From: Lysobacter silvisoli
Lineage (GTDB): Bacteria > Pseudomonadota > Gammaproteobacteria > Xanthomonadales > Xanthomonadaceae
Length of the DNA stretch: 64,000 nucleotides
Assembly (NCBI RefSeq): GCF_003382365.1
Contig: NZ_QTSU01000001.1
Span: forward strand, 1,426,001-1,490,000
Reading direction: 5' to 3'
The notes below the pieces were generated by a model, which saw only the letters and a program-made list of their open reading frames with translations, had not been told where the DNA came from and ran no database searches. Positions 50,063-58,981 of this stretch are shown here, one piece after another. The stretch's first letter is position 1. Each line of letters starts with the position of its first letter. A program made the position numbers and the translations under genes.

Positions 50063-50797
50063 ATGAACAAAGCTCCGACATGGATTGCCCATAACGGCCT
50101 GCTGGACAAACTGCCTGCCGAAGCATGCGCCGCCCTGCGACCGCACCTGCAGTTGGTCGACCTGCCCGCCGGCAAGGTCGTGTTCGAGCCGCAGACGCCG
50201 CAGCACCACATGTATTTCCCGCGCAGCGGCATCGTGTCGTTGCTCTACGTCATGGAAAACGGCGACAGCAGCGAGATCGCCATGGTCGGCCGGGAAGGCG
50301 CCGTCGGCATGGCCATTCTGGTCGACAGCCAGACCACGCCAGCGCGCGCCGTGGTCCAGGTCGGGGGACAAGCGCTGGCGCTGAAGGCCGACAAGGTCGA
50401 ACGCGAATTCGGCCGCGGCACCCATTTCCAATTCCTGTTGCTGCGCTACACCCAGGCGCTGCTGGCGCAGATGGCGCAGATGGTGGTGTGCAACCAGCAC
50501 CACATGGTCGAACAGAAGCTGTGCCGATGGCTGCTGCAATGCCTGGACCGGGTGGAGACGGACGAGTTGCAGGTGACGCAGGAACTGATCGCCACGCGGC
50601 TGGGCGTCCGCCGCGAAGGCGTGACCGAAGCCGCCGGTCGGCTGCAGGAAGCCGGGCTGATCGCCTACAGCCGCGGCAAGATCCGCCTGCTGGACCGTTT
50701 GGGCCTGGAGCAGCGCAGTTGCGAGTGCCATGCGGCGGTCAAGAGGGAGTACGAGCGACTACTGGTTCCGATGGACGCCGGCAGGCGCAAAGCCTAG
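50063..50797 (+). CDS. Crp/Fnr-family transcriptional regulator
   Basis: 244 residues. Cyclic-nucleotide-binding-type beta-roll at about 20-120 (LPAGKVVFEPQTPQHHMYFP, GREGAVGMAILVD), a dimer helix, and a winged helix-turn-helix with TQELIATRLGVRREGVTEAA. It lacks the N-terminal cysteine cluster of Fnr, so it is not an Fe-S oxygen sensor. Three Cys/His residues near the C-terminus (RSCECH) are unusual. Ligand and targets are unknown. Confidence 0.88.
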   Translation: MNKAPTWIAHNGLLDKLPAEACAALRPHLQLVDLPAGKVVFEPQTPQHHMYFPRSGIVSLLYVMENGDSSEIAMVGREGAVGMAILVDSQTTPARAVVQVGGQALALKADKVEREFGRGTHFQFLLLRYTQALLAQMAQMVVCNQHHMVEQKLCRWLLQCLDRVETDELQVTQELIATRLGVRREGVTEAAGRLQEAGLIAYSRGKIRLLDRLGLEQRSCECHAAVKREYERLLVPMDAGRRKA

Positions 50798-51030
50798 CTC
50801 GGGGGCGAACCGCTATAAGTGCGGTACCGAACGGATCGCGGGCAGCCGCGGCACTATTTTCCCAGGACGGAGGATGTGGGAGAGAGCTAAGGAATGAAGG
50901 TAGTCGACCACCGTAGCCGGGCAGAACCGCTAGTGCCCGTATCCGATTTTCCTGCGTTCGAACCGGGCCGCCCTCCCTGCCTGCCGAACCGGCTCCGCTC
51001 CAGCCGGGCTTGCCTGCGCCAGCTGACGCG

Positions 51031-51249
51031 ATGAAGCTGACCGACCTGCCCGCGGACTATCAGGCGCACGTGCTGGCGCTGCTGGAGATCGTCGGCGCGG
51101 AATGCGCTCACCGCAGCTGGGACGAAATCGAACCCGTGCTCGCGTCCTACTGGCACTCCACCCACCGCGCCGACGTAGCGGACTGGAACGCCATCCGACC
51201 CTACGTGCGCGCTGCCTGCGATCCGGACCCGGCGGACGGCCCGCCCTGA
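51031..51249 (+). CDS. Small hypothetical protein
   Basis: 72 residues from the ATG at 51031 (a TTG at 51010 is possible). Acidic and Trp-containing (ECAHRSWDEIEPVLASYWHS), with no membrane segment. The codon third positions are GC-rich as in real genes here. Function unknown. Confidence 0.5.
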   Translation: MKLTDLPADYQAHVLALLEIVGAECAHRSWDEIEPVLASYWHSTHRADVADWNAIRPYVRAACDPDPADGPP

Positions 51250-51395
51250 GCGCAGGCTCGGTCGAACCCATGCAGGCCGGCCTGAACGGCCGTAGCGCCG
51301 CGCCGAACGGCACCATTTTTGTGACTCGACTCCCGGTCGCCCGTCAACCCTAGCCCGGATACTGGCCGGCAAAGGGGACGTCCGAGGAATCCGTC

Positions 51396-53213
51396 ATGAA
51401 CCGCAAAGCCAGGCGCGAACGGGCGTTGGCGCAGTCGCACCTGTTTCGCCGCTACGGCAAGGGGCGCTGGATCCGGCCGCAGAAATTCGCCAGTTCGGCG
51501 CGCGCGCAGGAACAGCTGGAGGCCGCGCAAGCGACGCAGCAGCAGACCGCCGCGGCCTGGGACCTGGACGCGCCGCAGATGGCCGGCGGGCCGTCGATGT
51601 CGCGCGACTCGCAGGCGCAGCTGCTCACCCTCGCCCGGCCCTCGCTGCCGATCCGCGCGCTCAACAGCCTCAGCTACGGCATCACTCCGACCTCGCTGTC
51701 GGAGTTCAACGGCCTGGGCAGCAACGATGCGCAGCGGCTGCAGAACTACATCGACTGGCAGCTGGACTGGAGCGCGATCGACGACAGCGCGGTCGAGGCG
51801 CGGCTGAGCGCGGCCGGCTACACCACGCTGGGCAAGCCGCTGACCCAGCTGTGGGCCGAGCACGTGGTGCCGGACCCGGCCTACGAGGTGCGCATGCGTC
51901 CGGCTTGGGAGATCCAGCGCGGCGCGTTCGTGCGCGCGACCTATTCCAAGCGCCAGTTGCGCGAGGTGATGGTCAATTTCTGGCACGACCACTTCAACGT
52001 TACCGCCAGCGATTTCGCTGCTGGCCCGGTGTACGTGCACTACGACCGCGACGTGCTGCGCAAGTCGGCCTTCGGCAACTTCCGCACCCTGCTCGAAGAC
52101 GTGGCCTGCAGCCCGTCCATGCTGTTCTACCTGGACAACGTGTCCAACACGCGCTCGGGCCCGAACGAGAACTGGGCGCGCGAACTGTTGGAACTGCACA
52201 CCCTGGGCGCGGGCAACTACCTGGGCTTCACCGACCCGTTCCTGGTGCCGCCGGACCCGCAGGACCCGGCTTACCCGTCGGGCTACACCGACATCGACGT
52301 ATACGAAACCGCGTCGGCGTTCACCGGCTGGAGCATGAAGAACGCGCACTGGCAGTACCCGAACGACAACGACGGCACCTTCGTCTACCGCCAGGCCTGG
52401 CACGACGCCGGCCCCAAGTTCGTGCTCGGGCGCTTGCTCAATCCCGAGCAGCCGGCGATGAAGGACGGCCGCGACGTGCTCGACCGCCTGGCCAGCCACC
52501 CGGCCGTGGCGCGCTTCGTCTGCGCCAAGCTGGTGCGACGCTTCGTCAGCGACACCCCGCCGCCAGAGCTGGTGGCCTCGGCCGCGGCGGTGTTCCGCCA
52601 GCATTGGCAGAGCCCGAACCAGATCGAGCACGTGCTGCGCCACATCCTCAATTCCAGCGCCTTCGCCAACGCCTGGGGCCAGAAGAACCGGCGCCCGTTC
52701 GAAGCGGTGGTCGCCGCGATGCGCGCGGCCGGTAGCGACTGGACCTTGCGCGTGGCGCAGTCGCGCTCGGACGATTTCATGTACCGCTTCGGCTTCACCG
52801 GCCACGCGCCCTACGAGTGGCCCGCGCCGAACGGCTACCCCGACACCGGCCTGGCCTGGTCCGGCGCGAGCACCTACGCCACCACCTGGAAGATGCTCAA
52901 CTGGCTGACCGAAACCAACGACGGCGGCGTGCCGCTGTTGCCGGTGCTGCAACTGAGCCGCGCCGAGGTGTCCAGTTGGACCGCGCCCAATCTGGTCGAC
53001 TACTGGTGCCGGCGTTTGTTGGGCTACCTGCCCGATGCGTCGCGGCGGCAGACGCTGATCGCGTTCATGGCCCAGAACGGCGATCCGGCGACCTACGTGA
53101 TCACCGACACCGATGCCTGGTCCGGCAACGACCTCAAGCGCCATTACAACCAGCAACGCCTGCGCAGCATGGTGTCGCTGGTGCTGATGACGCCCGAATT
53201 CCTGAGCCGCTGA
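51396..53213 (+). CDS. DUF1800 family protein
   Basis: 605 residues with the DUF1800 hallmarks: REVMVNFWHDHFNV, FGNFRTLLEDVACSPSMLFY, the NENWARELLELHTLG motif and a C-terminal LLGYLPDA...LLMTPEFLSR. These large proteins almost always pair with a DUF1501 protein, as here (10 bases downstream). Their role is unknown; extracellular or periplasmic complexes have been proposed. There is no clear signal peptide, and the N-terminus is very basic. Confidence 0.92.
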   Translation: MNRKARRERALAQSHLFRRYGKGRWIRPQKFASSARAQEQLEAAQATQQQTAAAWDLDAPQMAGGPSMSRDSQAQLLTLARPSLPIRALNSLSYGITPTSLSEFNGLGSNDAQRLQNYIDWQLDWSAIDDSAVEARLSAAGYTTLGKPLTQLWAEHVVPDPAYEVRMRPAWEIQRGAFVRATYSKRQLREVMVNFWHDHFNVTASDFAAGPVYVHYDRDVLRKSAFGNFRTLLEDVACSPSMLFYLDNVSNTRSGPNENWARELLELHTLGAGNYLGFTDPFLVPPDPQDPAYPSGYTDIDVYETASAFTGWSMKNAHWQYPNDNDGTFVYRQAWHDAGPKFVLGRLLNPEQPAMKDGRDVLDRLASHPAVARFVCAKLVRRFVSDTPPPELVASAAAVFRQHWQSPNQIEHVLRHILNSSAFANAWGQKNRRPFEAVVAAMRAAGSDWTLRVAQSRSDDFMYRFGFTGHAPYEWPAPNGYPDTGLAWSGASTYATTWKMLNWLTETNDGGVPLLPVLQLSRAEVSSWTAPNLVDYWCRRLLGYLPDASRRQTLIAFMAQNGDPATYVITDTDAWSGNDLKRHYNQQRLRSMVSLVLMTPEFLSR

Positions 53214-53223
53214 GGACACCGCC

Positions 53224-54699
53224 ATGACTACGCTCACCCTCAGCCGCCGCCGTTTCCTCAAGGCCTGCGCGGCCAGCGCCGCGGTCGGCGCGGTCGGCCC
53301 CACCCTGCTGTTCTCCGGCGCCGCCGAAGCGGCGGCCAATGCGCACGACACCGTGGTGTTCCTGTTCCTGCGCGGCGGCATGGACGGCCTGAACCTGGTC
53401 GTGCCCATCGACGGCAGCGACCGCACCTTCTACGAGCAGGCACGCCCGGCGCTGCAGATCGCCGCCAGCGGCACCTACGGCGCCCTGCCGCTGACCCTGG
53501 CCGGCGGCGCCGCCACCGGCTTCGGCCTGCACCCGTCGGCCACGGGCTTGCGCGATATCTGGAACAACGGCCAGCTCGGCATCGTCCATGCCTGCGGCCT
53601 GCTGACCTCGGTCACCCGCAGCCACTTCGATGCGCAGCTGTCGATCGACCTGGGCACGCCCGGCCAGCAAGGCGGCGGCGTAGGTTGGCTGGCGCGCGCG
53701 ATGAACGTGCAGCCGGGCCTCAGCGGCGCCGAGTCGATGCCGGCACTGGCGGTGAACAGCCGCCAGCCGGCCAGCCTCAACGGCACCACGCGCGCGCTGA
53801 CCATGGGCCGGGCTTCGGACTTCGCCCTGGATTCGGGCGCCTGGTCCTGGCAGAAGACCCGCAGCGATTCGCCCGCGGGCCTGCGCGGCGTCAACGAAAC
53901 CCTGGCCTCGCTGTGGAACGGCAGCACCGGTCTGGAAGTCGGCGGCCAACGCGCGGATGCCTCGTTGCGGGTGATCGCGCAGCAGACCTACGGCGCCCTG
54001 CCCGCCGGCTGGCCGACCGGCGGTTTCGCCGAGCAGCTGTGGACCATCGCCCAGTCGATCCGCTTCAACCTGGGGCTGCGCTACGCCACCCTGGACCTGG
54101 GCGGTTGGGACACCCACGACGGTCAGGGCAGCGCGGGCACCGGTTATCACTACTACCAGAACAAGATCGCCGAGCTGTCGGCGGCGCTGGCCGCGTTCCA
54201 CAACGAACTGGCCGCCACCGGCCACCTCTCGCGCGTGACCCTGGTGGTGCAGTCCGAATTCGGCCGCCGCGTGCGCGAGAACGCCAACCGCGGCACCGAC
54301 CACGGTTACGGCAACCCGGTGCTGGTCATGGGCGGCGCGGTCAACGGCCGCCGCTTCTACGGCCAGTGGCCGGGCCTGAATCCGGAAACGCTGTCGGCTT
54401 ATTACGGCGATGTGCCCGTCACCACCGACCACCGCCGGGTGCTGTCGGAGATTCTGGTGCGGCGCATGGGCAACAACCAGCTCAGCACGGTGTTCCCCGG
54501 CTACAGCGGCTACGCGCCGCTGGGCATCGTCCAGGGCAGCGATCTGGCGCTGCAAGGCGCGGGCATGGCGATGGCCTCGCAACCGGCGCTGCCGGCCGCA
54601 GATCCGCCATCGCAACCGTGGAATCCGGCCCAAGTCGGCGGGCGCCGCGGCTACCTGGAGCGCCTGCTCAGCGATCCGCGGATCATCCGCCACCGTTGA
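53224..54699 (+). CDS. DUF1501 family protein with Tat signal
   Basis: 491 residues. A twin-arginine signal (SRRRFLKACAASAAVGA) at 7-23 marks export of a folded protein. The DUF1501 (sulfatase-like alkaline-phosphatase fold) features follow: DTVVFLFLRGGMDGLNLVVP, LDLGGWDTHDGQGS and VVQSEFGRRVREN. HGYGNPVLVMGG is the C-terminal metal-site-like motif. It forms a two-gene operon with the DUF1800 gene. Confidence 0.93.
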   Translation: MTTLTLSRRRFLKACAASAAVGAVGPTLLFSGAAEAAANAHDTVVFLFLRGGMDGLNLVVPIDGSDRTFYEQARPALQIAASGTYGALPLTLAGGAATGFGLHPSATGLRDIWNNGQLGIVHACGLLTSVTRSHFDAQLSIDLGTPGQQGGGVGWLARAMNVQPGLSGAESMPALAVNSRQPASLNGTTRALTMGRASDFALDSGAWSWQKTRSDSPAGLRGVNETLASLWNGSTGLEVGGQRADASLRVIAQQTYGALPAGWPTGGFAEQLWTIAQSIRFNLGLRYATLDLGGWDTHDGQGSAGTGYHYYQNKIAELSAALAAFHNELAATGHLSRVTLVVQSEFGRRVRENANRGTDHGYGNPVLVMGGAVNGRRFYGQWPGLNPETLSAYYGDVPVTTDHRRVLSEILVRRMGNNQLSTVFPGYSGYAPLGIVQGSDLALQGAGMAMASQPALPAADPPSQPWNPAQVGGRRGYLERLLSDPRIIRHR

Positions 54700-54742
54700 A
54701 CGCGCGGGCGCGGCGCGAGCCGCGTCCGCGGTAGCATGGCGC

Positions 54743-55534
54743 ATGTGCCTGATCGCCTTGTCCTGGCGTAGCCATCCGCGCTACCCGCTCGCCTTGATCG
54801 CCAACCGCGATGAATCCCACGCGCGTGCGGCGGCCGCGGCCGGGCCCGATCCCGAATCGCCGCAGGTCTACGGCGGCCGCGACCTGGTCCAGGGCGGCGG
54901 CTGGCTGATGGTGTCCACGCGCGGGCGCCTGGCCGCGGTGACCAACGTGCGCGCCGGCCTGGCCGCCGACGCCGCCCCCCGGTCGCGCGGCGCGCTGGTG
55001 CGCGGCTTCGTGCGCGGCGACGCCACGGCGGCGGCGACGCTGGATGCGCTGGGCGAGACCGCGCCCGAGTACGGCCGCTTCAACCTGGTGTTGTGGGACG
55101 GCCAGGAGCTGAGCTTCGCCAGCAACTATCCGCAGTACGCGCGCCAGCCGATTGCGCCGGGCATGCATGCCATGTCCAACGGCGCCTTCGATGCGCAGTG
55201 GCCCAAGAGCGGCCACGCCACGCGCGCGCTGTCGGCATGGCTGGCCTCGCCGGCATCCTTGCATGAGGCGCCCGATGCGCAAGCGCTGCAACCCTTGTTC
55301 GCGGCGCTGGCCGACACCACGCCCGCGCCGGACGCCGAACTGCCCGATACCGGCGTGGGCCTGGAGCTGGAACGGGTGCTCTCGCCGCCGTTCGTGCGTG
55401 GCGAACGCTACGGCACGCGCTGCAGCACCATCGTGCTGGTGGGCGAGAAAGAAATCGTATTCGTCGAGCGCCGCTACGGCCCCAATGGCGCGGGGGGCGG
55501 GGAAACCGCCACGGTGCTGCCCCTGCGGCGATGA
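54743..55534 (+). CDS. NRDE/TANGO2 family protein
   Basis: 263 residues beginning MCLIALSWRSHP and carrying NRDE at 21-24, both hallmarks of the transport-and-Golgi-organisation 2 family. The Cys2 and NRDE residues suggest an Ntn-hydrolase-like fold. Eukaryotic members are linked to heme or lipid handling; the bacterial role is unclear. It follows the DUF1501 gene by 43 bases. Confidence 0.9.
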   Translation: MCLIALSWRSHPRYPLALIANRDESHARAAAAAGPDPESPQVYGGRDLVQGGGWLMVSTRGRLAAVTNVRAGLAADAAPRSRGALVRGFVRGDATAAATLDALGETAPEYGRFNLVLWDGQELSFASNYPQYARQPIAPGMHAMSNGAFDAQWPKSGHATRALSAWLASPASLHEAPDAQALQPLFAALADTTPAPDAELPDTGVGLELERVLSPPFVRGERYGTRCSTIVLVGEKEIVFVERRYGPNGAGGGETATVLPLRR

Positions 55535-55541
55535 CGCCTCG

Positions 55542-55672
55542 CTTTGGGGTAGGAGCGGCGTGAGCCGCGACCGCGAAACCCCACACGCCACGCCCTCAGC
55601 GCATTGATTCGCGGGTCTACCCGGTGAATTGCCGGATGGCGGTCGCGGCTCACGCCGCTCCTACCCCAGAGC
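55542..55672. repeat. Inverted pair of REP-like palindromes
   Basis: CTTTGGGGTAGGAGCGGCGT on the left and ACGCCGCTCCTACCCCAGAG on the right, about 75 bases of spacer. Same family as 44988-45087. The gap 55535-55842 between convergent genes holds nothing else. Confidence 0.82.
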
Positions 55673-55842
55673 GACTGCGTTGTGCGCATATGAGAAGGCC
55701 CAGTCTGCTCGAGGTTTCCCTCGTGCGGGCCGGGCCTTCCGTGTCGAAGCGGGATTACCAGCGGACTCGCGTCCTAGGTGTTGCTCCGACGGTCATAGCC
55801 TACCGAAGCCGCCGTTAGCGCCCGATCAAATTTCCGTGAGGC

Positions 55843-56316
55843 TCAGCGCGACGGCCACGGCCACCAGCCGCGGCCGGTCTGGGCATAGCGGTCGGCGGCG
55901 CGTTCGAACGGATTGCGCACGCTGACGCCACCGCACAGCAGGTACAGCGGCAGGAACAGCGCGCCCAGCACCATGTACTGGTACACGTGCGCACGTTCGT
56001 GGTCGGCCAGCACGATCGCCGCTTCGTCGCCGTGGCCGGCGCGATGGGCGTAGGTCACGCAGGGCGAGTCCAGATCGTCGCCGGTGTGCAGGATCACGTT
56101 GCCCAGGGTGATGGCGCCGCCCGGGCCCCAGGGCCAGCGATGGAACACCACCGCCAGGTCACGCCGGCGCAGGTGGGCGTGCGCACCGAAGGCCAGGCCG
56201 ACGGCGCCGGCGAGCAAACCGAGCACGCTGACCGGCGACGCCCACAGCACGCCCAGCGCGTGCAGCGCCAGCCGTGCAGGGGCGCTCAGGCGCCCTCTTC
56301 CGGCATCAGCAGCCAC
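55843..56316 (-). CDS. Uncharacterised membrane protein with HExxH motif
   Basis: 157 residues if the GTG at 56316 is used, which overlaps the end of the PspC gene by 31 bases. Hydrophobic segments at about 18-45 and 114-129 flank a domain with H106-E-R-A-H110, a zinc-peptidase-type HExxH. The context ADHERAHVYQYMVLG resembles DUF4157-like or Spr-type families, but the assignment is uncertain. Possibly a membrane metallopeptidase. Confidence 0.7.
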   Translation of the reverse strand: MAADAGRGRLSAPARLALHALGVLWASPVSVLGLLAGAVGLAFGAHAHLRRRDLAVVFHRWPWGPGGAITLGNVILHTGDDLDSPCVTYAHRAGHGDEAAIVLADHERAHVYQYMVLGALFLPLYLLCGGVSVRNPFERAADRYAQTGRGWWPWPSR

Positions 56317-56495
56317 AGGATCAGATAGACCAGGATGCCGGGAAACGCGACCGAGGCGATCGACACGATCACGTAGATCGCGCGCAGCAAGGTGGCGTTC
56401 CAGCCGAAACGGCGGGCGATGCCGCCGACCACGCCGGCGATCATGCGATCGTGGCGCGAACGGGCGAAGGGGCGCGGGGCCGGTTGCTGGCTCAT
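56286..56495 (-). CDS. PspC domain protein
   Basis: 69 residues. The PspC domain (MIAGVVGGIARRFGWNATLLRAIYVI) includes one membrane segment (about 42-64). PspC proteins sense inner-membrane stress; no pspA or pspB is nearby, so this is a stand-alone short form. Confidence 0.88.
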   Translation of the reverse strand: MSQQPAPRPFARSRHDRMIAGVVGGIARRFGWNATLLRAIYVIVSIASVAFPGILVYLILWLLMPEEGA

Positions 56496-56534
56496 GCGTC
56501 TGGCTCCTGACGGCGTCGGCCGCAGTCTAGCGCG

Positions 56535-56924
56535 TCAGCGCGCCGCCGGCGCGGCCGCCGGGCGCGCGCGGATCTCGTTCAGGCGCGCGCGCAGCCAGGT
56601 CGCCGAGGGCACCGCCGCGGCGCTGCCGCAGCGCATCTGGTAGGCGCGCCCGCTCATGCTGCTCTGGCTGGCCGCGCGCTCGATGAACTGCTCGGCGCTG
56701 GCGACCAGGTCGCGCTTGCGCAGGTAGGCGTACTTCTTGCGCAGGTGCGCCTGGGCCTGGTCGGCCCCGTACCAGCTGCCGTTGCGCTGGAACTGGCAGC
56801 CTGATTTCGCCAGAGCCTGGATCAGCTGCTCGATCTCGCGCTCGGCCTGCGGCGGCGGCGCGGCTAACGCGCCCGCGGCGGGCAGGAGCAGCGACAGCGC
56901 GACGGCGGCGGACAGGCGGTTCAT
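56535..56924 (-). CDS. DUF5329 family exported protein
   Basis: 129 residues from the ATG at 56924. Signal peptide 1-22 (AVALSLLLPAAGALAA). The mature part EREIEQLIQALAKSGCQFQRNGSWYGADQAQAHLRKKY matches the DUF5329 pattern, ending before an Ala/Pro tail. Function unknown. It lies 7 bases after the SGNH lipoprotein gene. Confidence 0.85.
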   Translation of the reverse strand: MNRLSAAVALSLLLPAAGALAAPPPQAEREIEQLIQALAKSGCQFQRNGSWYGADQAQAHLRKKYAYLRKRDLVASAEQFIERAASQSSMSGRAYQMRCGSAAAVPSATWLRARLNEIRARPAAAPAAR

Positions 56925-56931
56925 ACCCGCA

Positions 56932-57639
56932 TTACAGCGCACGCAGCCAGGGGCCGACTACGCCGGCCCAGATCGCATAGCCCTCGCGGTTCATGTGCAG
57001 GCGGTCGGCGACGAACAGCGATTCGCGCGGCTGCCCGTCGGCGCCGAGCATCGGCGTGTAGATGTCCAGATAGGCGACCTGGTGCCGGCCCGCGTAGTCG
57101 CGCACCAGCGCGTTGGCCTCGCGGACCTTGGGCAGCAGATAGGCGCGTACGGGGCTGGGCTTGATCGAGATGAAGGCGATCGGCAGCCCCGGCTGCGCCG
57201 CGCGCACGCGCTGCACGAACGCGGCGAAATCGGCGGCCACCTGCTGCGGCGTGCGGCCTTCCTGCAGGTCGTTGTCGCCGGCGTAGAACACCACCGCGCG
57301 CGGCTGATACGGGGTGACGATGCGGTCGGCGAAACGCAGCGAGTCGTAGACGCGCGAGCCGCCGTAGCCGCGATTGATCAGGACCGTGCCGGGAAAGTCC
57401 TCGTGCAGGCCGGCCCACAGGCGGATCGAGGAGCTGCCGACGAACACCACCGCGCCGGGCATGCGGCGCACCCGCGCGTCCTCGGCCTCGAAGGCGGCGA
57501 TGTCGGGTTCGAATTGGGAGGAATCCGGGAGCGCTGCGTCGGTGACGGGAGCCGCCGCCTCGGGCGTGTGCGCGGCGGTGTGGCATCCGGCCAGGAGCAG
57601 CGCGAGCAGGAGCAGGCTTAGGTGGCGCATGGAGAGCAT
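56932..57639 (-). CDS. SGNH/GDSL-type hydrolase lipoprotein
   Basis: 235 residues (an ATG at 57630 would give 232). Signal peptide with lipobox LAGC. The SGNH blocks are present: VFVGSSSIRLW (nucleophile Ser), GYGGSRV, AGDND and the DRLHMNREGY His block. It is probably an envelope esterase or acetylhydrolase. Co-directional with the DUF5329, PspC and HExxH genes, which may form one transcript. Confidence 0.88.
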   Translation of the reverse strand: MLSMRHLSLLLLALLLAGCHTAAHTPEAAAPVTDAALPDSSQFEPDIAAFEAEDARVRRMPGAVVFVGSSSIRLWAGLHEDFPGTVLINRGYGGSRVYDSLRFADRIVTPYQPRAVVFYAGDNDLQEGRTPQQVAADFAAFVQRVRAAQPGLPIAFISIKPSPVRAYLLPKVREANALVRDYAGRHQVAYLDIYTPMLGADGQPRESLFVADRLHMNREGYAIWAGVVGPWLRAL

Positions 57640-57722
57640 CGGCGTGGGCGGAGAGGCTAGCCTAGCCTGAGCGGACGGGCGCAGGGTGTGAGTAAGCGCG
57701 CAACGTCGCTGCCGCGCGCGCC

Positions 57723-57900
57723 CGCGCCCTCACCCCAACCCGACCGCACAGCGGTCGGGCGTTCGGTGCGGCGCGAGCCTGTGGCTCGCAAGCGCGGCCT
57801 CTCGCCCCGCAAGCGGGAGAGGGGCTCAAGAGCGATGCAGTGGTTTGCTGTCCCTTCTCCCGCTTGCGGGAGAAGGTGCCCGGAGGGCGGATGAGGGCCG
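57723..57900. repeat. Hairpin repeat cluster (CTCCCGC family)
   Basis: CCGACCGCACAGCGGTCGGG, then CTCGCCCCGCAAGCGGGAGA and CTTCTCCCGCTTGCGGGAGAAG, ending with GGCGGATGAGGG. The right half is the inverse of 42861-42909. It fills the 270-base gap before phaC. Confidence 0.72.
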
Positions 57901-57909
57901 CTTCGCCGC

Positions 57910-58980
57910 TCAGCGCGAACGCTGCTCCAGCCACTCGTGGATCGAACTGGGCACCTCGCGCTGCGCACGGCTGGAGACGTAGATGCCGATGTGGCCGCCA
58001 CGGAACGACAGCTCGCTGTAGTCGTCGGTCCCCACCAGCCCGCCCAGCGCGCGCGACGCGTCCGGCGGCACCAGGTGGTCCTGCTCGGCGTAGATGTTCA
58101 GCACCGGCATGTCCAGCTGCTGCAGGTCCACCGCGCGGCCGCCGATGTCGATGCCGCCCTTGACGAAGCCGTTGCCCTGGTAGAACTGCTTGATGAATTG
58201 GCGGAAAGCTTCGCCGGCCTGGTCGGGCGAGTCGAAGATCCACTTCTCCATGCGCAGGAAATCCTCCAGCGCCTTCTTGTCGTCCAGGATGTCGACCAGG
58301 CCCACGTACTTCTGCACGAACAGCCGCCACGGCTTGAGCGTGAGGTAGCACCAGTTCATCAGGTCCGCGGGCACGTTGCCCAGGGTGTCGACGAAACGGT
58401 CCACGTCCAGATTGCGGGTCCAGTTCGACAGCATGTTGTCGCCGGTGTGGAAATCCACCGGCGTGACCATGGTGATCAGGTTGCGCACCTTGCGCGGGTT
58501 CAGGGCCGAATAGCACAGCGAGAACGCGCCGCCCTGGCAGATGCCGAGCAGGTTGATCGCGTCCATGCGGTAGGCCTGGCGCAGGTGGTCCACCGCACCG
58601 CCGAGGAAGCGCTGGATGTAATCCTCCAGCTCCAGGTAGCGGTCGGAACGGTCGGGGTAACCCCAGTCGAGGATGTAGACGTCCTGGCCGCGTTCGAGCA
58701 GGCCGCGGACGATGGACTTGTCCGACTGCAGGTCGACCATGTACGGCCGGTTGACCAGCGCATAGGCGATCAGCAGCGGCACGCGCGCGGTGGGCGCATG
58801 GGCGCCGCGGTAGCGGTACAGCACCACTTTGCCGTCGCGCCAGACTTCCTCCTTGGCGGTGGCGCCGTAGTCGACGTCCTCGACCTGGCGCAGCGTGTCC
58901 AGGCCCGCGCGCAGCTTGTGCTGCGCCTGCATCGCTTCCTGGGCCAGGCCTTCGGCAGTGAACTGGATCGGTCCGGTCAT
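57910..58980 (-). CDS. phaC: Class III polyhydroxyalkanoate synthase subunit PhaC
   Basis: 356 residues, the length of class III PhaC. The lipase-like box has C148 as nucleophile (GICQGG), with the catalytic Asp in AEQDHLVPP and His in FRGGHIGIYV. It polymerises (R)-3-hydroxyacyl-CoA to PHA with PhaE. Its start follows the phaE stop by one base. Confidence 0.95.
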   Translation of the reverse strand: MTGPIQFTAEGLAQEAMQAQHKLRAGLDTLRQVEDVDYGATAKEEVWRDGKVVLYRYRGAHAPTARVPLLIAYALVNRPYMVDLQSDKSIVRGLLERGQDVYILDWGYPDRSDRYLELEDYIQRFLGGAVDHLRQAYRMDAINLLGICQGGAFSLCYSALNPRKVRNLITMVTPVDFHTGDNMLSNWTRNLDVDRFVDTLGNVPADLMNWCYLTLKPWRLFVQKYVGLVDILDDKKALEDFLRMEKWIFDSPDQAGEAFRQFIKQFYQGNGFVKGGIDIGGRAVDLQQLDMPVLNIYAEQDHLVPPDASRALGGLVGTDDYSELSFRGGHIGIYVSSRAQREVPSSIHEWLEQRSR

Positions 58981-58981
58981 G

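Noticed and set aside
51201-53426. 741-codon minus-strand frame over the DUF1800 gene
   Set aside because: Antisense to a clear DUF1800 protein; composition typical of a shadow frame.
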